Origin: Candidatus Parcubacteria bacterium
GTDB taxonomy: Bacteria > Patescibacteriota > Patescibacteriia > Patescibacteriales > UBA12075
Assembly (NCBI GenBank): GCA_023132155.1
Contig: JAGLYP010000005.1
Coordinates: 1-60,970, forward strand
Reading direction: 5' to 3'
DNA: 60,970 bases
Shown: positions 45,483-56,208 of the stretch, piece after piece
Numbering within the stretch: position 1 is the first letter of the stretch
How the letters are laid out: each line of letters begins with the position of its first letter
The notes under the pieces: generated by a model
The model's database searches: none
The model's input: the letters and a program-made list of their open reading frames with translations, nothing else
Told to the model about the DNA's origin: nothing
Program-made: the position numbers and the translations under genes

Positions 45483-47757
45483 ATTCATTCAAATGAGTCA
45501 AATCCGCCTGATAAACAGAATTATCGTTTAAGAGATAGACTCTTTTATTTGCTTCATCAAGCGCGAAATCTTTTAAGGAAGAAAAAATTTTTTCCATGTA
45601 TTGCATAATAAATTGCCCGTTTTTATCATAAACAATAAGTCTTTTTTCGCTTGGCTCCAAAATATATAAGTAATCATTTTTTTCTGAGGCCTGAATTTTA
45701 ATCGGATTGACAAGCGGCGGTTCAATTGCTTCAAGACTGAAATCAAGCGCTTTACCTCGCAAATATTTTACTGCCTGATTATTTTTGCCTAAAACATAAA
45801 TATGCCCGTCAATAGACATGCTTACAAAATCATCAATTAAAACCGGTTCCTGTATCCACGCATAAGGAGATGAAAAAGAGCGGTTCGTTGCGCCGAAGCG
45901 CAGTATTTGTTTGTTTTTCTTGTCTAAAAGATATAGGCGATTATTATAATTATCTAAATCCGCGATTTCTCCGTTATTAGCGTTTATTGGATAATTTTTT
46001 AAACTATTATTTTCAAGATCGTATGTTAGCAATGAATTTTGGCTGGAGTAATAAATTTTAGAATCATTGATTATAGTAGGCGAGTTCATGCCTAAAATTT
46101 CTTGTTCTAAATTGGTAAAAGTTGTAGCCGTACTATCATTCGCGTCAAAAATAAAAATTGATTTTTGCAGTGAATCGGCAATATATATTTTGTTATTTTT
46201 TGGCGAATAAACAAGATTTTCCGTACTTGATTCCGGTATAATGCTTGATATATTAATTAATTTTTTCGCGTTCGCGAAATGCTCCATTCTTCTTATTTTT
46301 TCTAAGAAAGAATTATATTTTTCATCAAATTCAGAATATTGCTTAATTTGTTCATCGGTTTGTTGCGGCAATTCAGCTAGTAAAGCCTTAATTTCATCGT
46401 ATAGCTTTCCAGCGCCCTCTTCATTGCTAAATAGCATATTAGCCTCTGCCTGGTTTTGTTTTTGCTCAATTACGGTTTTTATTTCATCAAAATTTTTTTC
46501 AATTTTAATTTCTTTTTGCTTATTTCTTTCAAATAAAAGGTTGGTGGAAAAAATAATTATAATTGCTATTGCCAAAAACAATAGCGCCTTGTTTTTTAAA
46601 TTAAGTTTTTTAAAACAGTTATTTTTTAAGGCTGTAAAAGAATTTATTTTTATAATATTTTTGTAATCTTTTTTTGTAATTAATCGTTTAAAAAAAGAAA
46701 TTAGCCTACTGCTTAAATTTATAAAGATATTAGCGATAACCGAAAAAATATTTTTTAAAGCGTTTAGGAGCGTTTTTTTGCGTTTAACTAAAATTTTATC
46801 CTTAAGTCCCAGTGATTTTTTGGAGGATTTTAAATGACTGGCCGATAATTTATCGCTTAACAAGCTAAGCCATCTTTTAGGATTTATGATTCCTGCGGGA
46901 GATAAAAGATTTTCCGTAGTATCTTCAGTTCGGTTAAGGTCTACTATGGATTTGCCAACAGAATTTTTCGCTGGAGCGCTGATTTTGTTTTCAACAAAAT
47001 TTATTTCCCGGCTTTTTATGATTATTCCCACGAAAGAAATGTAGGAATTTATTTTTGCTAAAGTTTGTTTAATTTGTTCAACCGCTCCGATTGGCGGCAG
47101 TAAAGTTATTGTATCTATAATTTGTTTTTTTGAAAAATATTCAGGCAATGTTTCATTTGTTATGAAAAAATATGACTGTGGCGGTATTTTTCCGCTAATA
47201 ACATTGGAAAAAATTTTATTTTGATTATTTTTTTCTTCAATGTTTGAGTTTGCTTGATTTATAATATCAACAATCTTATAAATAAACCGCTCTTCATCGC
47301 CGTGGCTTTGATTTTTGCATTTATTATCTTTCGTTTTGTAAATTAAAAAGGCTTTATTTTTATTGGAACTGCTTAGATAAAGGTTTTTGTCATGAACAAC
47401 TCCGGCGCTAATATTTATTGTTGAAATTTTAGTTTTGATTTTAGCGCTTTCTAAGTATTTTTTGAAATTTTTATTTGTTTTAGCGAGAGCAGCCTCAAAA
47501 ATATGTTCAATTTTTAGGGTGGAAATTTTTTCTCTTAACAGTATTTTTTCATTTTGATAGTAATTACGGCTTAAAAAATCAATTAAAAAGTTTATTATTT
47601 TTAAACTGTCAGCGTTATTTTCTTCAATTTCAATTAAAATAAATAATTTTCCAGCCAAATATTCTTTATGCGCGTCAACTTGCGCGACAAAAAGTTCGCA
47701 AACCGTTTTTGCGTTTTTTCCCGGGGTTAAAATTAATTGCGCGATTTTATGTTTCAT
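45481..47757 (-). CDS. hypothetical: PP2C-like N-terminus, TM, beta-propeller-like C-terminus
   Basis: 758 aa; TM NKALLFLAIAIIIIFSTNLLF; repeats such as SPKNNKIYIADSLQKSIFIFDA and NNRLYLLDKKNKQILRF. Confidence 0.55.
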   Translation of the reverse strand: MKHKIAQLILTPGKNAKTVCELFVAQVDAHKEYLAGKLFILIEIEENNADSLKIINFLIDFLSRNYYQNEKILLREKISTLKIEHIFEAALAKTNKNFKKYLESAKIKTKISTINISAGVVHDKNLYLSSSNKNKAFLIYKTKDNKCKNQSHGDEERFIYKIVDIINQANSNIEEKNNQNKIFSNVISGKIPPQSYFFITNETLPEYFSKKQIIDTITLLPPIGAVEQIKQTLAKINSYISFVGIIIKSREINFVENKISAPAKNSVGKSIVDLNRTEDTTENLLSPAGIINPKRWLSLLSDKLSASHLKSSKKSLGLKDKILVKRKKTLLNALKNIFSVIANIFINLSSRLISFFKRLITKKDYKNIIKINSFTALKNNCFKKLNLKNKALLFLAIAIIIIFSTNLLFERNKQKEIKIEKNFDEIKTVIEQKQNQAEANMLFSNEEGAGKLYDEIKALLAELPQQTDEQIKQYSEFDEKYNSFLEKIRRMEHFANAKKLINISSIIPESSTENLVYSPKNNKIYIADSLQKSIFIFDANDSTATTFTNLEQEILGMNSPTIINDSKIYYSSQNSLLTYDLENNSLKNYPINANNGEIADLDNYNNRLYLLDKKNKQILRFGATNRSFSSPYAWIQEPVLIDDFVSMSIDGHIYVLGKNNQAVKYLRGKALDFSLEAIEPPLVNPIKIQASEKNDYLYILEPSEKRLIVYDKNGQFIMQYMEKIFSSLKDFALDEANKRVYLLNDNSVYQADLTHLNE

Positions 47758-47826
47758 TTAGTACCTAATATTAAATAAAAAAATATTTTTTATATATATT
47801 ACGATATTTATAAAAAAATAAATATT

Positions 47827-47855
47827 TTGACTTTATATTTATAACTTATTATACT
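47827..47855 (+). promoter_or_regulatory. promoter of wHTH-Fic operon
   Basis: TTGACT-17-TATACT. Confidence 0.6.
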
Positions 47856-47892
47856 AAATATAGGGATAAACTTCAAATAATTTTTTAAAAAA

Positions 47893-48600
47893 ATGCCAAA
47901 ATCAAAAAATAAATTTATGCTTAGCAAGTTATTCGGATCAACCGCCAGGGTTAAAATATTAAAATTATTTTTATTGCATCCGAATGAAAAATATTATATC
48001 AGGCAATTGGCCAGAGATTTGTCTTTGCAGTTAAACTCGGTAAGGCGAGAGCTGGATAATCTTGAAACATTCGGCATATTAACTTCAAATTTAATTGATA
48101 TTAATAATAAAAACGAAGACTTAAGTTCAGTTGAAGAATTTTTAGCATATTCAAAAGCTGAATCATCCACCGGTAAAACAAAAAAAGGAAAAAATAAAAA
48201 TAGTGATGATAATAAATCTGATAAAAAATATTATCAGGTGAACACAAATTTTGTACTTTATGAAGAGATTAGAGCCTTGATTGTCAAAGCGCAATTACTT
48301 TATGAAAAAGATTTTGTTGAAAAATTACAAATAGCGGGAAGGCCCAAATTGTTGATTCTAACCGGTTTGTTCGTTAATGATGACAACGCGCAGATAGATT
48401 TGCTTGTGGTCGGCAGGCTCAATAAAGGCAAATTGCTTAAACAGATTAATAATTTGGAAAAAGAGCTTGGGCTTGAGGTGAATTTTACACTGATGGATTT
48501 AAAAGAATTCAAATACCGTCGAGATATTACCGATGTTTTTTTGTATGAAATATTGGAAGGGAAAAAGCTGGTTGTGATTGATGAATTGGATTTGAGTTAA
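47893..48600 (+). CDS. winged-HTH regulator with nucleotidyltransferase-like C-terminal domain
   Basis: KLFGSTARVKILKLFLLHPNEKYYIRQLARDLSLQLNSVRRELDNLE; ILTGLFVNDDNAQIDLLVVGRL. Confidence 0.7.
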   Translation: MPKSKNKFMLSKLFGSTARVKILKLFLLHPNEKYYIRQLARDLSLQLNSVRRELDNLETFGILTSNLIDINNKNEDLSSVEEFLAYSKAESSTGKTKKGKNKNSDDNKSDKKYYQVNTNFVLYEEIRALIVKAQLLYEKDFVEKLQIAGRPKLLILTGLFVNDDNAQIDLLVVGRLNKGKLLKQINNLEKELGLEVNFTLMDLKEFKYRRDITDVFLYEILEGKKLVVIDELDLS

Positions 48601-48612
48601 CAAATTAATTTT

Positions 48613-49374
48613 ATGCAAATACTTACTGAAAAATTTTATAAAGAATACAGCGAAAAGATCGGCAACGATTTAAAGCAGAGATACAACGCGATGAAACAAG
48701 ATTTAAAGTTTTCTGATTTTGAATATTTAATAGAAGCTTCTTCGGTTTATTCATCAAATATTGAAGGAAATCCAATGGATTTGAATTCTTTTATGAATAC
48801 AAAAAAACTTAAAGAAAAAAGCAGGCCAAAGGAATTTAAAGAGATTAGGGAATTGGTAAAAGCCTATGAATACGCTAAGAAAAATGATTTGACAGAAAAA
48901 CATATATTAAAAGCGCATGAAATATTGTCAGAATCATTTTTAATAAAATCAAAAAGAGGAAAATACAGAAAAGAAAAAGTCGGAGTATTTGGCAATAGCG
49001 GTTTGGTCTATTTGGCAATAGAACCTGAATTTGTGAAAAAAGAAATGCAAAAGCTGTTTTTAGATATTAAACAATTATTAAGTAAAAAATTAAACGCTGA
49101 GAGGATTTTTTATTATGCCGCGTTTATTCATTTGGTTTTCGCGCATATTCATCCTTTTATGGACGGCAACGGCAGAGTGGCCAGAATTTTAGAAAAATGG
49201 TTTTTGGCAAAATGCCTTGACGATGGTGTTTGGATTACGCAAACGGAAAAATATTATAAAGAGAATTTACAGGATTATTATAAAAATATAAATTTGGGAG
49301 TGAATTATTATGAGATTGATTATAATAAATGTATGCCTTTTTTATTGATGTTGCAAAAGAGTGTTAAAAAATAA
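48613..49374 (+). CDS. Fic/DOC family protein
   Basis: HPFMDGNGRVAR catalytic motif; N-terminal SSNIEGN inhibitory-type motif. Confidence 0.93.
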   Translation: MQILTEKFYKEYSEKIGNDLKQRYNAMKQDLKFSDFEYLIEASSVYSSNIEGNPMDLNSFMNTKKLKEKSRPKEFKEIRELVKAYEYAKKNDLTEKHILKAHEILSESFLIKSKRGKYRKEKVGVFGNSGLVYLAIEPEFVKKEMQKLFLDIKQLLSKKLNAERIFYYAAFIHLVFAHIHPFMDGNGRVARILEKWFLAKCLDDGVWITQTEKYYKENLQDYYKNINLGVNYYEIDYNKCMPFLLMLQKSVKK

Positions 49375-49398
49375 AGATATATTTTAAATTTTAATAAT

Positions 49399-52300
49399 AT
49401 GCAGGAAAAAATACAAGTAGAAAAAATAGCTAAAAGTAAAAAATTTAAAGGAGTAGAGGGAGAAAAAAAAGAAAAAGTTTCGATAGAAAAGGCAGAGGAA
49501 GATATTAAAAAAGAAGAAAAAATTCAAGAAAAAGAAATAATAAAAGAAGTCGCTGATTATTTTAAGAATGGTTTATTTATAAATAAAAAGGATTTAGAAG
49601 GCGTTAAAGGTTTTAGCGCTTTATCAGAAGGACGGCAATTGTTGGTTTTGGAAAATTTAAAACAGATTAGTTTGGGCAGGATTGAAAGGGAGGCAATATC
49701 CGAGCAAAAAAAAGAACAAAAAAATTTTGTAGGCAAAAAAGGCAAATTTTGGCAGATAAAAAATGATTGGGCGGACACTAAAGAGCATTTAAAAGTATTT
49801 AGCCAAAACATATGGAATAACGGCATTAAAAATTTTGCCGGCAAAAAAGTCGCGGAATTAGAAAAATTAAAAGTTGAAGATATGGAAAAAGGCGGGATGG
49901 AAGTTTATGGAACTATATTAAATCAGTTAGTCGCGGGATTAACAGATGAAGAAGGTAAAATGAAAGAAGATATTCCTGAAGTTGAAAAAATTGAAAATAA
50001 AAAAGGCGGTTATGGCTTAGAAGTAAAATATTTTGCTGTTTCGAATGAAATGAGTGAAAAGGAAAAAGAATCAGTTGAAAAATTTAATCAATCAGCTTCT
50101 GAATTTAGCAAAATTCCAGATCAATGGTCAGACAAAACAGCTAAGTTTAGTGAGCGCAGGCAATATAAAAAGGCAAGAAAAAAATATGAGAAAGAAAGAA
50201 ATAAAATTATAGAAATAAAAGCCGAACAATCGGGAGATGAGAACGCTTTATTGGAAATGAATGAAATTGATTACAAATTGCAGATGAATCAGTTTTTAAA
50301 TTCTTATCCAGATGTAGAAGAGCAGATTCAAAGTATTAAAAATAAAACCGCTTGGAAACGCGCCATGGGAAGTATGTTTAGAGAGCGCGGTTTTCAGTTT
50401 GGCGCGGGTTTTATGGCGAGAACGGCGACTATCGCCTTGGGCGGAGCCGCCGGTTTATCGGTGGCGCTGTCAGCGCCTGCCGCTGTTTTGGGATTAGGCG
50501 CGCATAGAGCAATAAAGAAAGGGAAAAAGAGCCTGGATGAAGGATATGAGCTGTCAAGATGGACAACGAGTGAAGAAGCGAAACAGGCCGGAAAAAATGA
50601 AGCGGATTTTTTGAAAGAGTACGCGGAAACAAAACGAAAAATAAGGGAATTAAAAGAAAAAGATGAGAATGAAACCAAGGCAGGGTATAAAGGTGAAATT
50701 AGAGATTATGAGGATGAAATCAAAAAATATGAAAATAAATTAAAAGTACTAGACAAGCAAGAAGCGCGAAGACTGTTAACAAAAAAAGATTATGTTGATG
50801 CTGATTATCTGAGTGATTCTTTTGAAGATTTGATTGATGAATTAGAAAATGAGAATTTTGCCGCTAGTTTAAAATTAGAAGGCAAAAAACAGCAAGAAAT
50901 AAAAGATAATAGGCGCGATGAAATGCTTAAATCTTTAATGTTTCATATTGAAGAAACACAGGAGAAGCTAAACAATAAAACAGTAAATTTTGGCGGTGAA
51001 GACGAATTTTTACCAAATCAATATCGGCTTATTGAAAAATTATCAAAAGCGGAAGGGCTTGTTAGCGCGCGTGAAGCTTTTAAAAATATTGATATTAATA
51101 AATTAGAAAAAGAATATACAGAGAGCAGTGATGGAATTAAAGAATTGATTTATAATATCCAGAATAAAAAAATCAGCAAGGCTAAAAGAAATTATCTTTT
51201 GGGCAAGGCGGGAATAGGAATTGCTACTTCGGCAGCTTTCTTTTACGCGGGTTCCCATATTAGGGATTGTGTTGGAGAATATATCCCTGGCTCAGTAAAA
51301 GAATTCACGAGTGATACGTATAGTAATATTAAGCGTGATCTGGCAAAATTAAATCTTGATTTAGATATTACGGATGTAGGGCAAATTGATAAAGATGTCA
51401 TGGAAACACTAAAAAATTTATCAGAGCAAGACAAAGAGTATATCGCAAAATATAGTTTATCAGAATATATAGCGCAACGGCAGCTTAGCGCAAATTTAAC
51501 TTTAGATGCTAAGGGCGATGCTACAGGAAAAATAGAACCATCTGAACCCACCCATGAACCAGCTAAAGGTGCCCCAAGGGAAGTTATAGAAGAATTAGAA
51601 GAAACCGTAAAGAAACAAGAGGCAATAAAAAATATCGCGGCTAAATTTGCGGAACAGGAAGCGGCAATGGCTGAATATGGAATTAAAAATAATTTTACTG
51701 TAAAACTTGGCGAGAAAGGGACACCGGCACGATTGGAACCAACTATGCATGCGATTGCGATGAATGCCATGGATGATGAAAAAATGTATACAGAGATTAA
51801 AGGAGGCATAAAGCTATTTGACGAAGCGCCTGCGGCGCGGAGTTTAAATGTGGCCGCTAATTTAACGAAAATGGCCGAGGGGAAATTAAACAGCATTAAA
51901 GGCGTGGATATTAGCGAAGAGATGCAAAATTCGTTTAGCTTTGATAAAAAAACAGGGCAATTGGAAATTAAAAATTACGCGGAATTTAATAAATTAGTTG
52001 AAGGCCTGCACGCGCACGCGGAAGATTTGTGGGACAAGGGAGTTTTGCAAAAAGGAGCGGCTGCTTATTTAGATAGAATAAAAGGGGAGACTTGGCAGGA
52101 TATAATTGAAGCGAATGGCCTTGAGAAACAAGTTGAGGGGCATGATGATTTAGATGTTGAAATTAAAGATTTTAAAGATAGCGAGATGGTGAAAGTGGCG
52201 AAAGCGGAAATGGAAAAAGCTGAAATGCCAGAGGAAGAAGAGGCGTTGCAAGAAGTTGAAGTAATGCCAGAGCAAGAGCCACAAGCGAAAGAGCATATTC

Positions 52301-53157
52301 AAGCCATGGAAAACGCGAAAAAAATAGACGGAATAATTAAAAATATTGCCAATGAACGAATGAACGGGAAAATCACAGAAGTTTATAAACATTGGGGCGG
52401 CGGAAACCAGATTGAAGAATGGGCTGTTACGCGAGAGAAAAGCGCGCAAGATGTGCTTAACGGCAAATTTGGAGAAACTGTTGGAGACAAGCTTGATATG
52501 GCTGAAAGTAATAATCGCGAGCAATTGCAAGACTATCTGAAAGAAGCTGAAAAAACGCTTGGCGCGCCAAATAGAGGAGAAACGGTAGAGGATTATCTTT
52601 TGCGTTTTGAAGCGGGGGTATTTGAAAAATATAGTGAAGCTGACACAGTTGAACATATTAAATTTTTAAGAGAACATACTGATTTGAATGTTGATTATAT
52701 AAAAGGTATTTACAAGCAAATGCCGAATTCATTTTATAACAATGGCGAGCAGGCTTTGAATTATTTAAAAATTTCAGCAGGAGATGATAGGGAAGTATCC
52801 AAAGGGCTTAAAGGTATGTTTAATTTAAACTATGAGCCGCAATCGCCGTATGGTTTTACGCAAGATTTAAAAACAGGAATTATCACTATTCATGATGTAA
52901 AGGGGAAAGAGGGGATAAATGTTTTAATTGATTTAAAGAATAATAAATTCGGCGCGGAAATTGATAACGCCAAAGATTATAATATTAAAAGAAAATTTTT
53001 GGGCTTAGGCAAAGCAGTGCCGACAGGTGATTTTGATATAGAGAATGTGGAATATTTGAATGGATTGGTGGGTGGTGAAAGTAGTAGTCCAAAAGGTATC
53101 GTTCAGGGATTTGAGTCAGTTGAAAAGGGACAAAGGAAAGGTTTTGAAGCTGAATAG
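49399..53157 (+). CDS. giant Lys/Glu-rich coiled-coil protein with two hydrophobic segments
   Basis: 1252 aa; hydrophobic TATIALGGAAGLSVALSAPAAVLGL and AGIGIATSAAFFYAGSHI; no family recognised. Confidence 0.75.
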   Translation: MQEKIQVEKIAKSKKFKGVEGEKKEKVSIEKAEEDIKKEEKIQEKEIIKEVADYFKNGLFINKKDLEGVKGFSALSEGRQLLVLENLKQISLGRIEREAISEQKKEQKNFVGKKGKFWQIKNDWADTKEHLKVFSQNIWNNGIKNFAGKKVAELEKLKVEDMEKGGMEVYGTILNQLVAGLTDEEGKMKEDIPEVEKIENKKGGYGLEVKYFAVSNEMSEKEKESVEKFNQSASEFSKIPDQWSDKTAKFSERRQYKKARKKYEKERNKIIEIKAEQSGDENALLEMNEIDYKLQMNQFLNSYPDVEEQIQSIKNKTAWKRAMGSMFRERGFQFGAGFMARTATIALGGAAGLSVALSAPAAVLGLGAHRAIKKGKKSLDEGYELSRWTTSEEAKQAGKNEADFLKEYAETKRKIRELKEKDENETKAGYKGEIRDYEDEIKKYENKLKVLDKQEARRLLTKKDYVDADYLSDSFEDLIDELENENFAASLKLEGKKQQEIKDNRRDEMLKSLMFHIEETQEKLNNKTVNFGGEDEFLPNQYRLIEKLSKAEGLVSAREAFKNIDINKLEKEYTESSDGIKELIYNIQNKKISKAKRNYLLGKAGIGIATSAAFFYAGSHIRDCVGEYIPGSVKEFTSDTYSNIKRDLAKLNLDLDITDVGQIDKDVMETLKNLSEQDKEYIAKYSLSEYIAQRQLSANLTLDAKGDATGKIEPSEPTHEPAKGAPREVIEELEETVKKQEAIKNIAAKFAEQEAAMAEYGIKNNFTVKLGEKGTPARLEPTMHAIAMNAMDDEKMYTEIKGGIKLFDEAPAARSLNVAANLTKMAEGKLNSIKGVDISEEMQNSFSFDKKTGQLEIKNYAEFNKLVEGLHAHAEDLWDKGVLQKGAAAYLDRIKGETWQDIIEANGLEKQVEGHDDLDVEIKDFKDSEMVKVAKAEMEKAEMPEEEEALQEVEVMPEQEPQAKEHIQAMENAKKIDGIIKNIANERMNGKITEVYKHWGGGNQIEEWAVTREKSAQDVLNGKFGETVGDKLDMAESNNREQLQDYLKEAEKTLGAPNRGETVEDYLLRFEAGVFEKYSEADTVEHIKFLREHTDLNVDYIKGIYKQMPNSFYNNGEQALNYLKISAGDDREVSKGLKGMFNLNYEPQSPYGFTQDLKTGIITIHDVKGKEGINVLIDLKNNKFGAEIDNAKDYNIKRKFLGLGKAVPTGDFDIENVEYLNGLVGGESSSPKGIVQGFESVEKGQRKGFEAE

Positions 53158-53164
53158 CGGAAAC

Positions 53165-53232
53165 TGTCTTAACCACTGAATAATTTTTCAGTGTTATTCA
53201 GGAAAATCATGTGTTAATCAGTGGTTAAGACA
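53165..53232. repeat. inverted repeat downstream of giant ORF
   Basis: TGTCTTAACCACTGA / TCAGTGGTTAAGACA. Confidence 0.85.
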
Positions 53233-53257
53233 TAATATTATTTTGATAAAAAGAAAA

Positions 53258-53293
53258 ACACCCTGAGAGCAAAGCTTTCAGGGTGTATTTTGT
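53258..53293. terminator. terminator between convergent genes
   Basis: ACACCCTGAgagcaaagcttTCAGGGTGTattttg. Confidence 0.85.
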
Positions 53294-53311
53294 TTTTTGA
53301 AATAAAAATAT

Positions 53312-54094
53312 TTATTTTTTTAACCAGGTAATGGAGATATTTTTATTTTCTCCATACCTGGTAGATTCGCCGGCTACCACTATTTCCGCTTTAACATTTT
53401 CGTCTCGCAGGTAGTAACAAGCTACCTTGGCACGCTGTTGGGAAAGATTTTTATTATCAATTTTTCCCTTGGTTTTGCTTGCGTGGCCTGTTATTATAAT
53501 ATCTTCAATTTCGCCTTTCCTGTCTTTTATTGCCAGCTCATCAAGAATCTTTTTGCCTTTCACGCTTAATTCCGCAGAGCCGGGTTTGAAAAGCACCAGC
53601 TTTGCCTGAATGTTGCCAGAGGGAGATAAATTAAACCGGTCTTCCAAAAGTCCGATGCGATTGCGGTTTTCACGGCCGTAGGCAATGGCGCAATTGACGC
53701 GTTTTTCAACTTTTGAAAGCCTTGCCTTCAGAGTTTTTTTGGTGAAAGCAGTTCTTTTTTTTACAGTAATCGCTTTAGGAATTTTTTGGGCAACAGCCTT
53801 GGCTTTTTGTGCCGCTCTTTCTTGGGAAATTCTTTTTTTGAATTCCTCGTAATCTTTCTGGTTCGGCCGAGCAATCATTGTTTCCCTTTTTCCTTTCTCT
53901 CTCTTTTTTTGCTCGTCAGCCGCTAGAACCGCCGCAACATGTCGTTGAGGCGCTGGTCGGATTGTGGGAATATCGTAAAACGGGCTGTCGGGCGGGATAT
54001 ACGTGCGTGAATATTTGCCCATTGGCGCGCATCCGATCGCGGAAATTGCCAAAAAAGAAAACATTATTACGATGATAAATATATTTTTTTTCAT
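53312..54094 (-). CDS. OmpA-family lipoprotein
   Basis: 260 aa; lipobox LAISAIGC; OmpA-like FKPGSAELSVKGKKILDELA...GHASKTKG...LSQQRAKVACYYL; SD AAGGAG. Confidence 0.8.
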   Translation of the reverse strand: MKKNIFIIVIMFSFLAISAIGCAPMGKYSRTYIPPDSPFYDIPTIRPAPQRHVAAVLAADEQKKREKGKRETMIARPNQKDYEEFKKRISQERAAQKAKAVAQKIPKAITVKKRTAFTKKTLKARLSKVEKRVNCAIAYGRENRNRIGLLEDRFNLSPSGNIQAKLVLFKPGSAELSVKGKKILDELAIKDRKGEIEDIIITGHASKTKGKIDNKNLSQQRAKVACYYLRDENVKAEIVVAGESTRYGENKNISITWLKK

Positions 54095-54104
54095 CTTTTT
54101 CTCC

Positions 54105-55250
54105 TTATAGGATTGGGGTTAAATTTTGTCCGTTTAAAATCAATTCAACCCTTCGGTTAAACTGATCGGCTTGCTCTTCGCAAAGATTATTTCCGGCCTT
54201 AAAATCCGGATTATGATTACTTGCGGAAGTAGCCCTAAATTTAAGCGCCGCCGCCTCAACAAAGGCTTTTTTTTCTTTTTCAGAGTCAAACAGAGATGCC
54301 GTGTAAGATATGATTATATACATAACATTTTTACCGCGACAAAAACCAAGCGGGGAATTATAGTTTTCACTATAATCTTTGTTTGGCTCTTTGTCGCAAC
54401 GTCCCCTGATTTCTAGCTCCGTGATATTATTAGAATTATCCTTGAGCCAAAAAGCGATTTTTCGAAATTTTTCATCTTGGCGGGGAAGAGGCATATCCTC
54501 ATCAAAGCCAAAATAAATCGGTTCACAAATTGATTTAAATTCTTTTTTAACTATCTGTTTTACCGCTATTGGTTTTTGCTCAACAGGAATTTTTACTCCC
54601 CCAAACGGAATAAATTGCACTAAATTAATGGTATAATTCTCCGCCCATGACCTGCCAAGTAAAGCGCCAACCGAAGCAGCGGCTTCATTGCCAATATCCT
54701 TGGCGGCGCCAGAGCCCGTTGAAATGCCCGTAGCTGTTGGTCTATTTTTGAATTGAACTAAAAAAAGGCCGAACTTACAAAAGGTATTGATTTTACCCTC
54801 TGCTTCAACCATGGCGCAAAGGCTATCAAGATCCTGATCAAGTTTGCCGCGAACAGCAAACTTCCCTAAAGAATGCATGTTAACGGGAATTTTGCGGAGA
54901 AGTTTTACCGGTTTATTGTTCGCGGGTATGCGGTAATTTATAATTTTGTCAGTTAGCTTATTTTTTACATCCTTTGATATCCTTAGCATTTCATCAAGAC
55001 TAAGATTGTCAAGGCTGTTCGTGGTGTATACATAAAATTTATCCTTACCATCCCCAATCGGGTGGAACATTGTAACAAAACCACCGCTTGGTCCCGGTTG
55101 AGAATGAGGAAAATCCGCACCTTCTTCGTAACTGAAATTTCCTACATTCATTTGTGAATTTAGAGCTGATTCCATAGTATCCGCGTACGCTAAGAATGGC
55201 GCGAGCAGAAAGAATCCAAAGAATCCTACAATAAATATATATTTTTTCAT
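54105..55250 (-). CDS. exported OmpA-like protein
   Basis: 381 aa; signal peptide ending AYAD; IYFGFDEDMPLPRQDEKFRKIAFWLKDNSNNITELEIRGRCD...NRRVELIL; SD GGGAGG. Confidence 0.7.
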   Translation of the reverse strand: MKKYIFIVGFFGFFLLAPFLAYADTMESALNSQMNVGNFSYEEGADFPHSQPGPSGGFVTMFHPIGDGKDKFYVYTTNSLDNLSLDEMLRISKDVKNKLTDKIINYRIPANNKPVKLLRKIPVNMHSLGKFAVRGKLDQDLDSLCAMVEAEGKINTFCKFGLFLVQFKNRPTATGISTGSGAAKDIGNEAAASVGALLGRSWAENYTINLVQFIPFGGVKIPVEQKPIAVKQIVKKEFKSICEPIYFGFDEDMPLPRQDEKFRKIAFWLKDNSNNITELEIRGRCDKEPNKDYSENYNSPLGFCRGKNVMYIIISYTASLFDSEKEKKAFVEAAALKFRATSASNHNPDFKAGNNLCEEQADQFNRRVELILNGQNLTPIL

Positions 55251-55265
55251 TATTTCCTCCCTTTT

Positions 55266-56072
55266 TTACTCAACTTTCCGAGAAATTTTTGCACCAATAA
55301 ATGCAGAAATTGAAGTTTGATGCCCGGTTTTAATTATACCGCTATTGTAAGTGTCTGTAAGCGCCGTGCCTCGCACACCTGCTCCAGTGTTATAAAGCGC
55401 CAGTCCCGAGGTATTAACGTAATCATCACCAGATAGTGATTGTTTTTGAACTTTAGCCGTTCCTAAATTTGTAATTTCAGGCGCAATACAAGGCGTGGCG
55501 ACTGAATCAAAATTAATAATGCTGGATGTTTCCGCGCCTAAATATTTTCCGTCTTCGCTCCGCAAGGCTACTGTATAACCATCTCCATCGGCAGAAATGC
55601 AAAGATTGCTTAAATCAACTACATCAGTATTGTAATCAAATTTCACTTCGCCGGTATGTGTTCCTTTCGCAAAACTCTCTTCAGATAATATCATTTCTGA
55701 AATACTGCCAATTTCACTTTCAAAATCAAGGTTAAAATTAACCTCTTTAAAAGAGCCGTTTGAAACAAAATCCATTGCCGTGTAACTTGATTTAAGAACG
55801 GTTCCATCGTCCAAGACATCGCATGAATCCTTGGCATAGACATTTCCGTCAGCGGGCAGGTAGCCCTCGGAATTATGTTTGTCCCCTGAAAAAGTACCGT
55901 CAAAAATCTGGATTGCCTTCCCATTGCAGTCAGGCAGGTATTTGGCTATGGAATAATTAATATTTCCATACACCTCGTAAGTTTCATTCACTTCATCACA
56001 GGCAAAAACTGCCGTAATTCCAAAACCAAAAATAAAACAAATCATTGCAATAACAAATAATCCTTTTTTCAT
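55266..56072 (-). CDS. hypothetical exported protein
   Basis: MKKGLFVIAMICFIFGFGITAVFAC signal peptide; SD GGAGG before 56072, so start moved from 56135. Confidence 0.65.
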   Translation of the reverse strand: MKKGLFVIAMICFIFGFGITAVFACDEVNETYEVYGNINYSIAKYLPDCNGKAIQIFDGTFSGDKHNSEGYLPADGNVYAKDSCDVLDDGTVLKSSYTAMDFVSNGSFKEVNFNLDFESEIGSISEMILSEESFAKGTHTGEVKFDYNTDVVDLSNLCISADGDGYTVALRSEDGKYLGAETSSIINFDSVATPCIAPEITNLGTAKVQKQSLSGDDYVNTSGLALYNTGAGVRGTALTDTYNSGIIKTGHQTSISAFIGAKISRKVE

Positions 56073-56208
56073 TTCACACCTCCAATAATTAAGTAAGTTA
56101 AAAAATAAATTAAAATAATATATTCTCGTTTTCACGTTGATTAAGTTGTCAATGAACCCAAAAAATCAGGAAAAAATTTCTTAATATCAAAAAAATATTT
56201 GATAAGTT

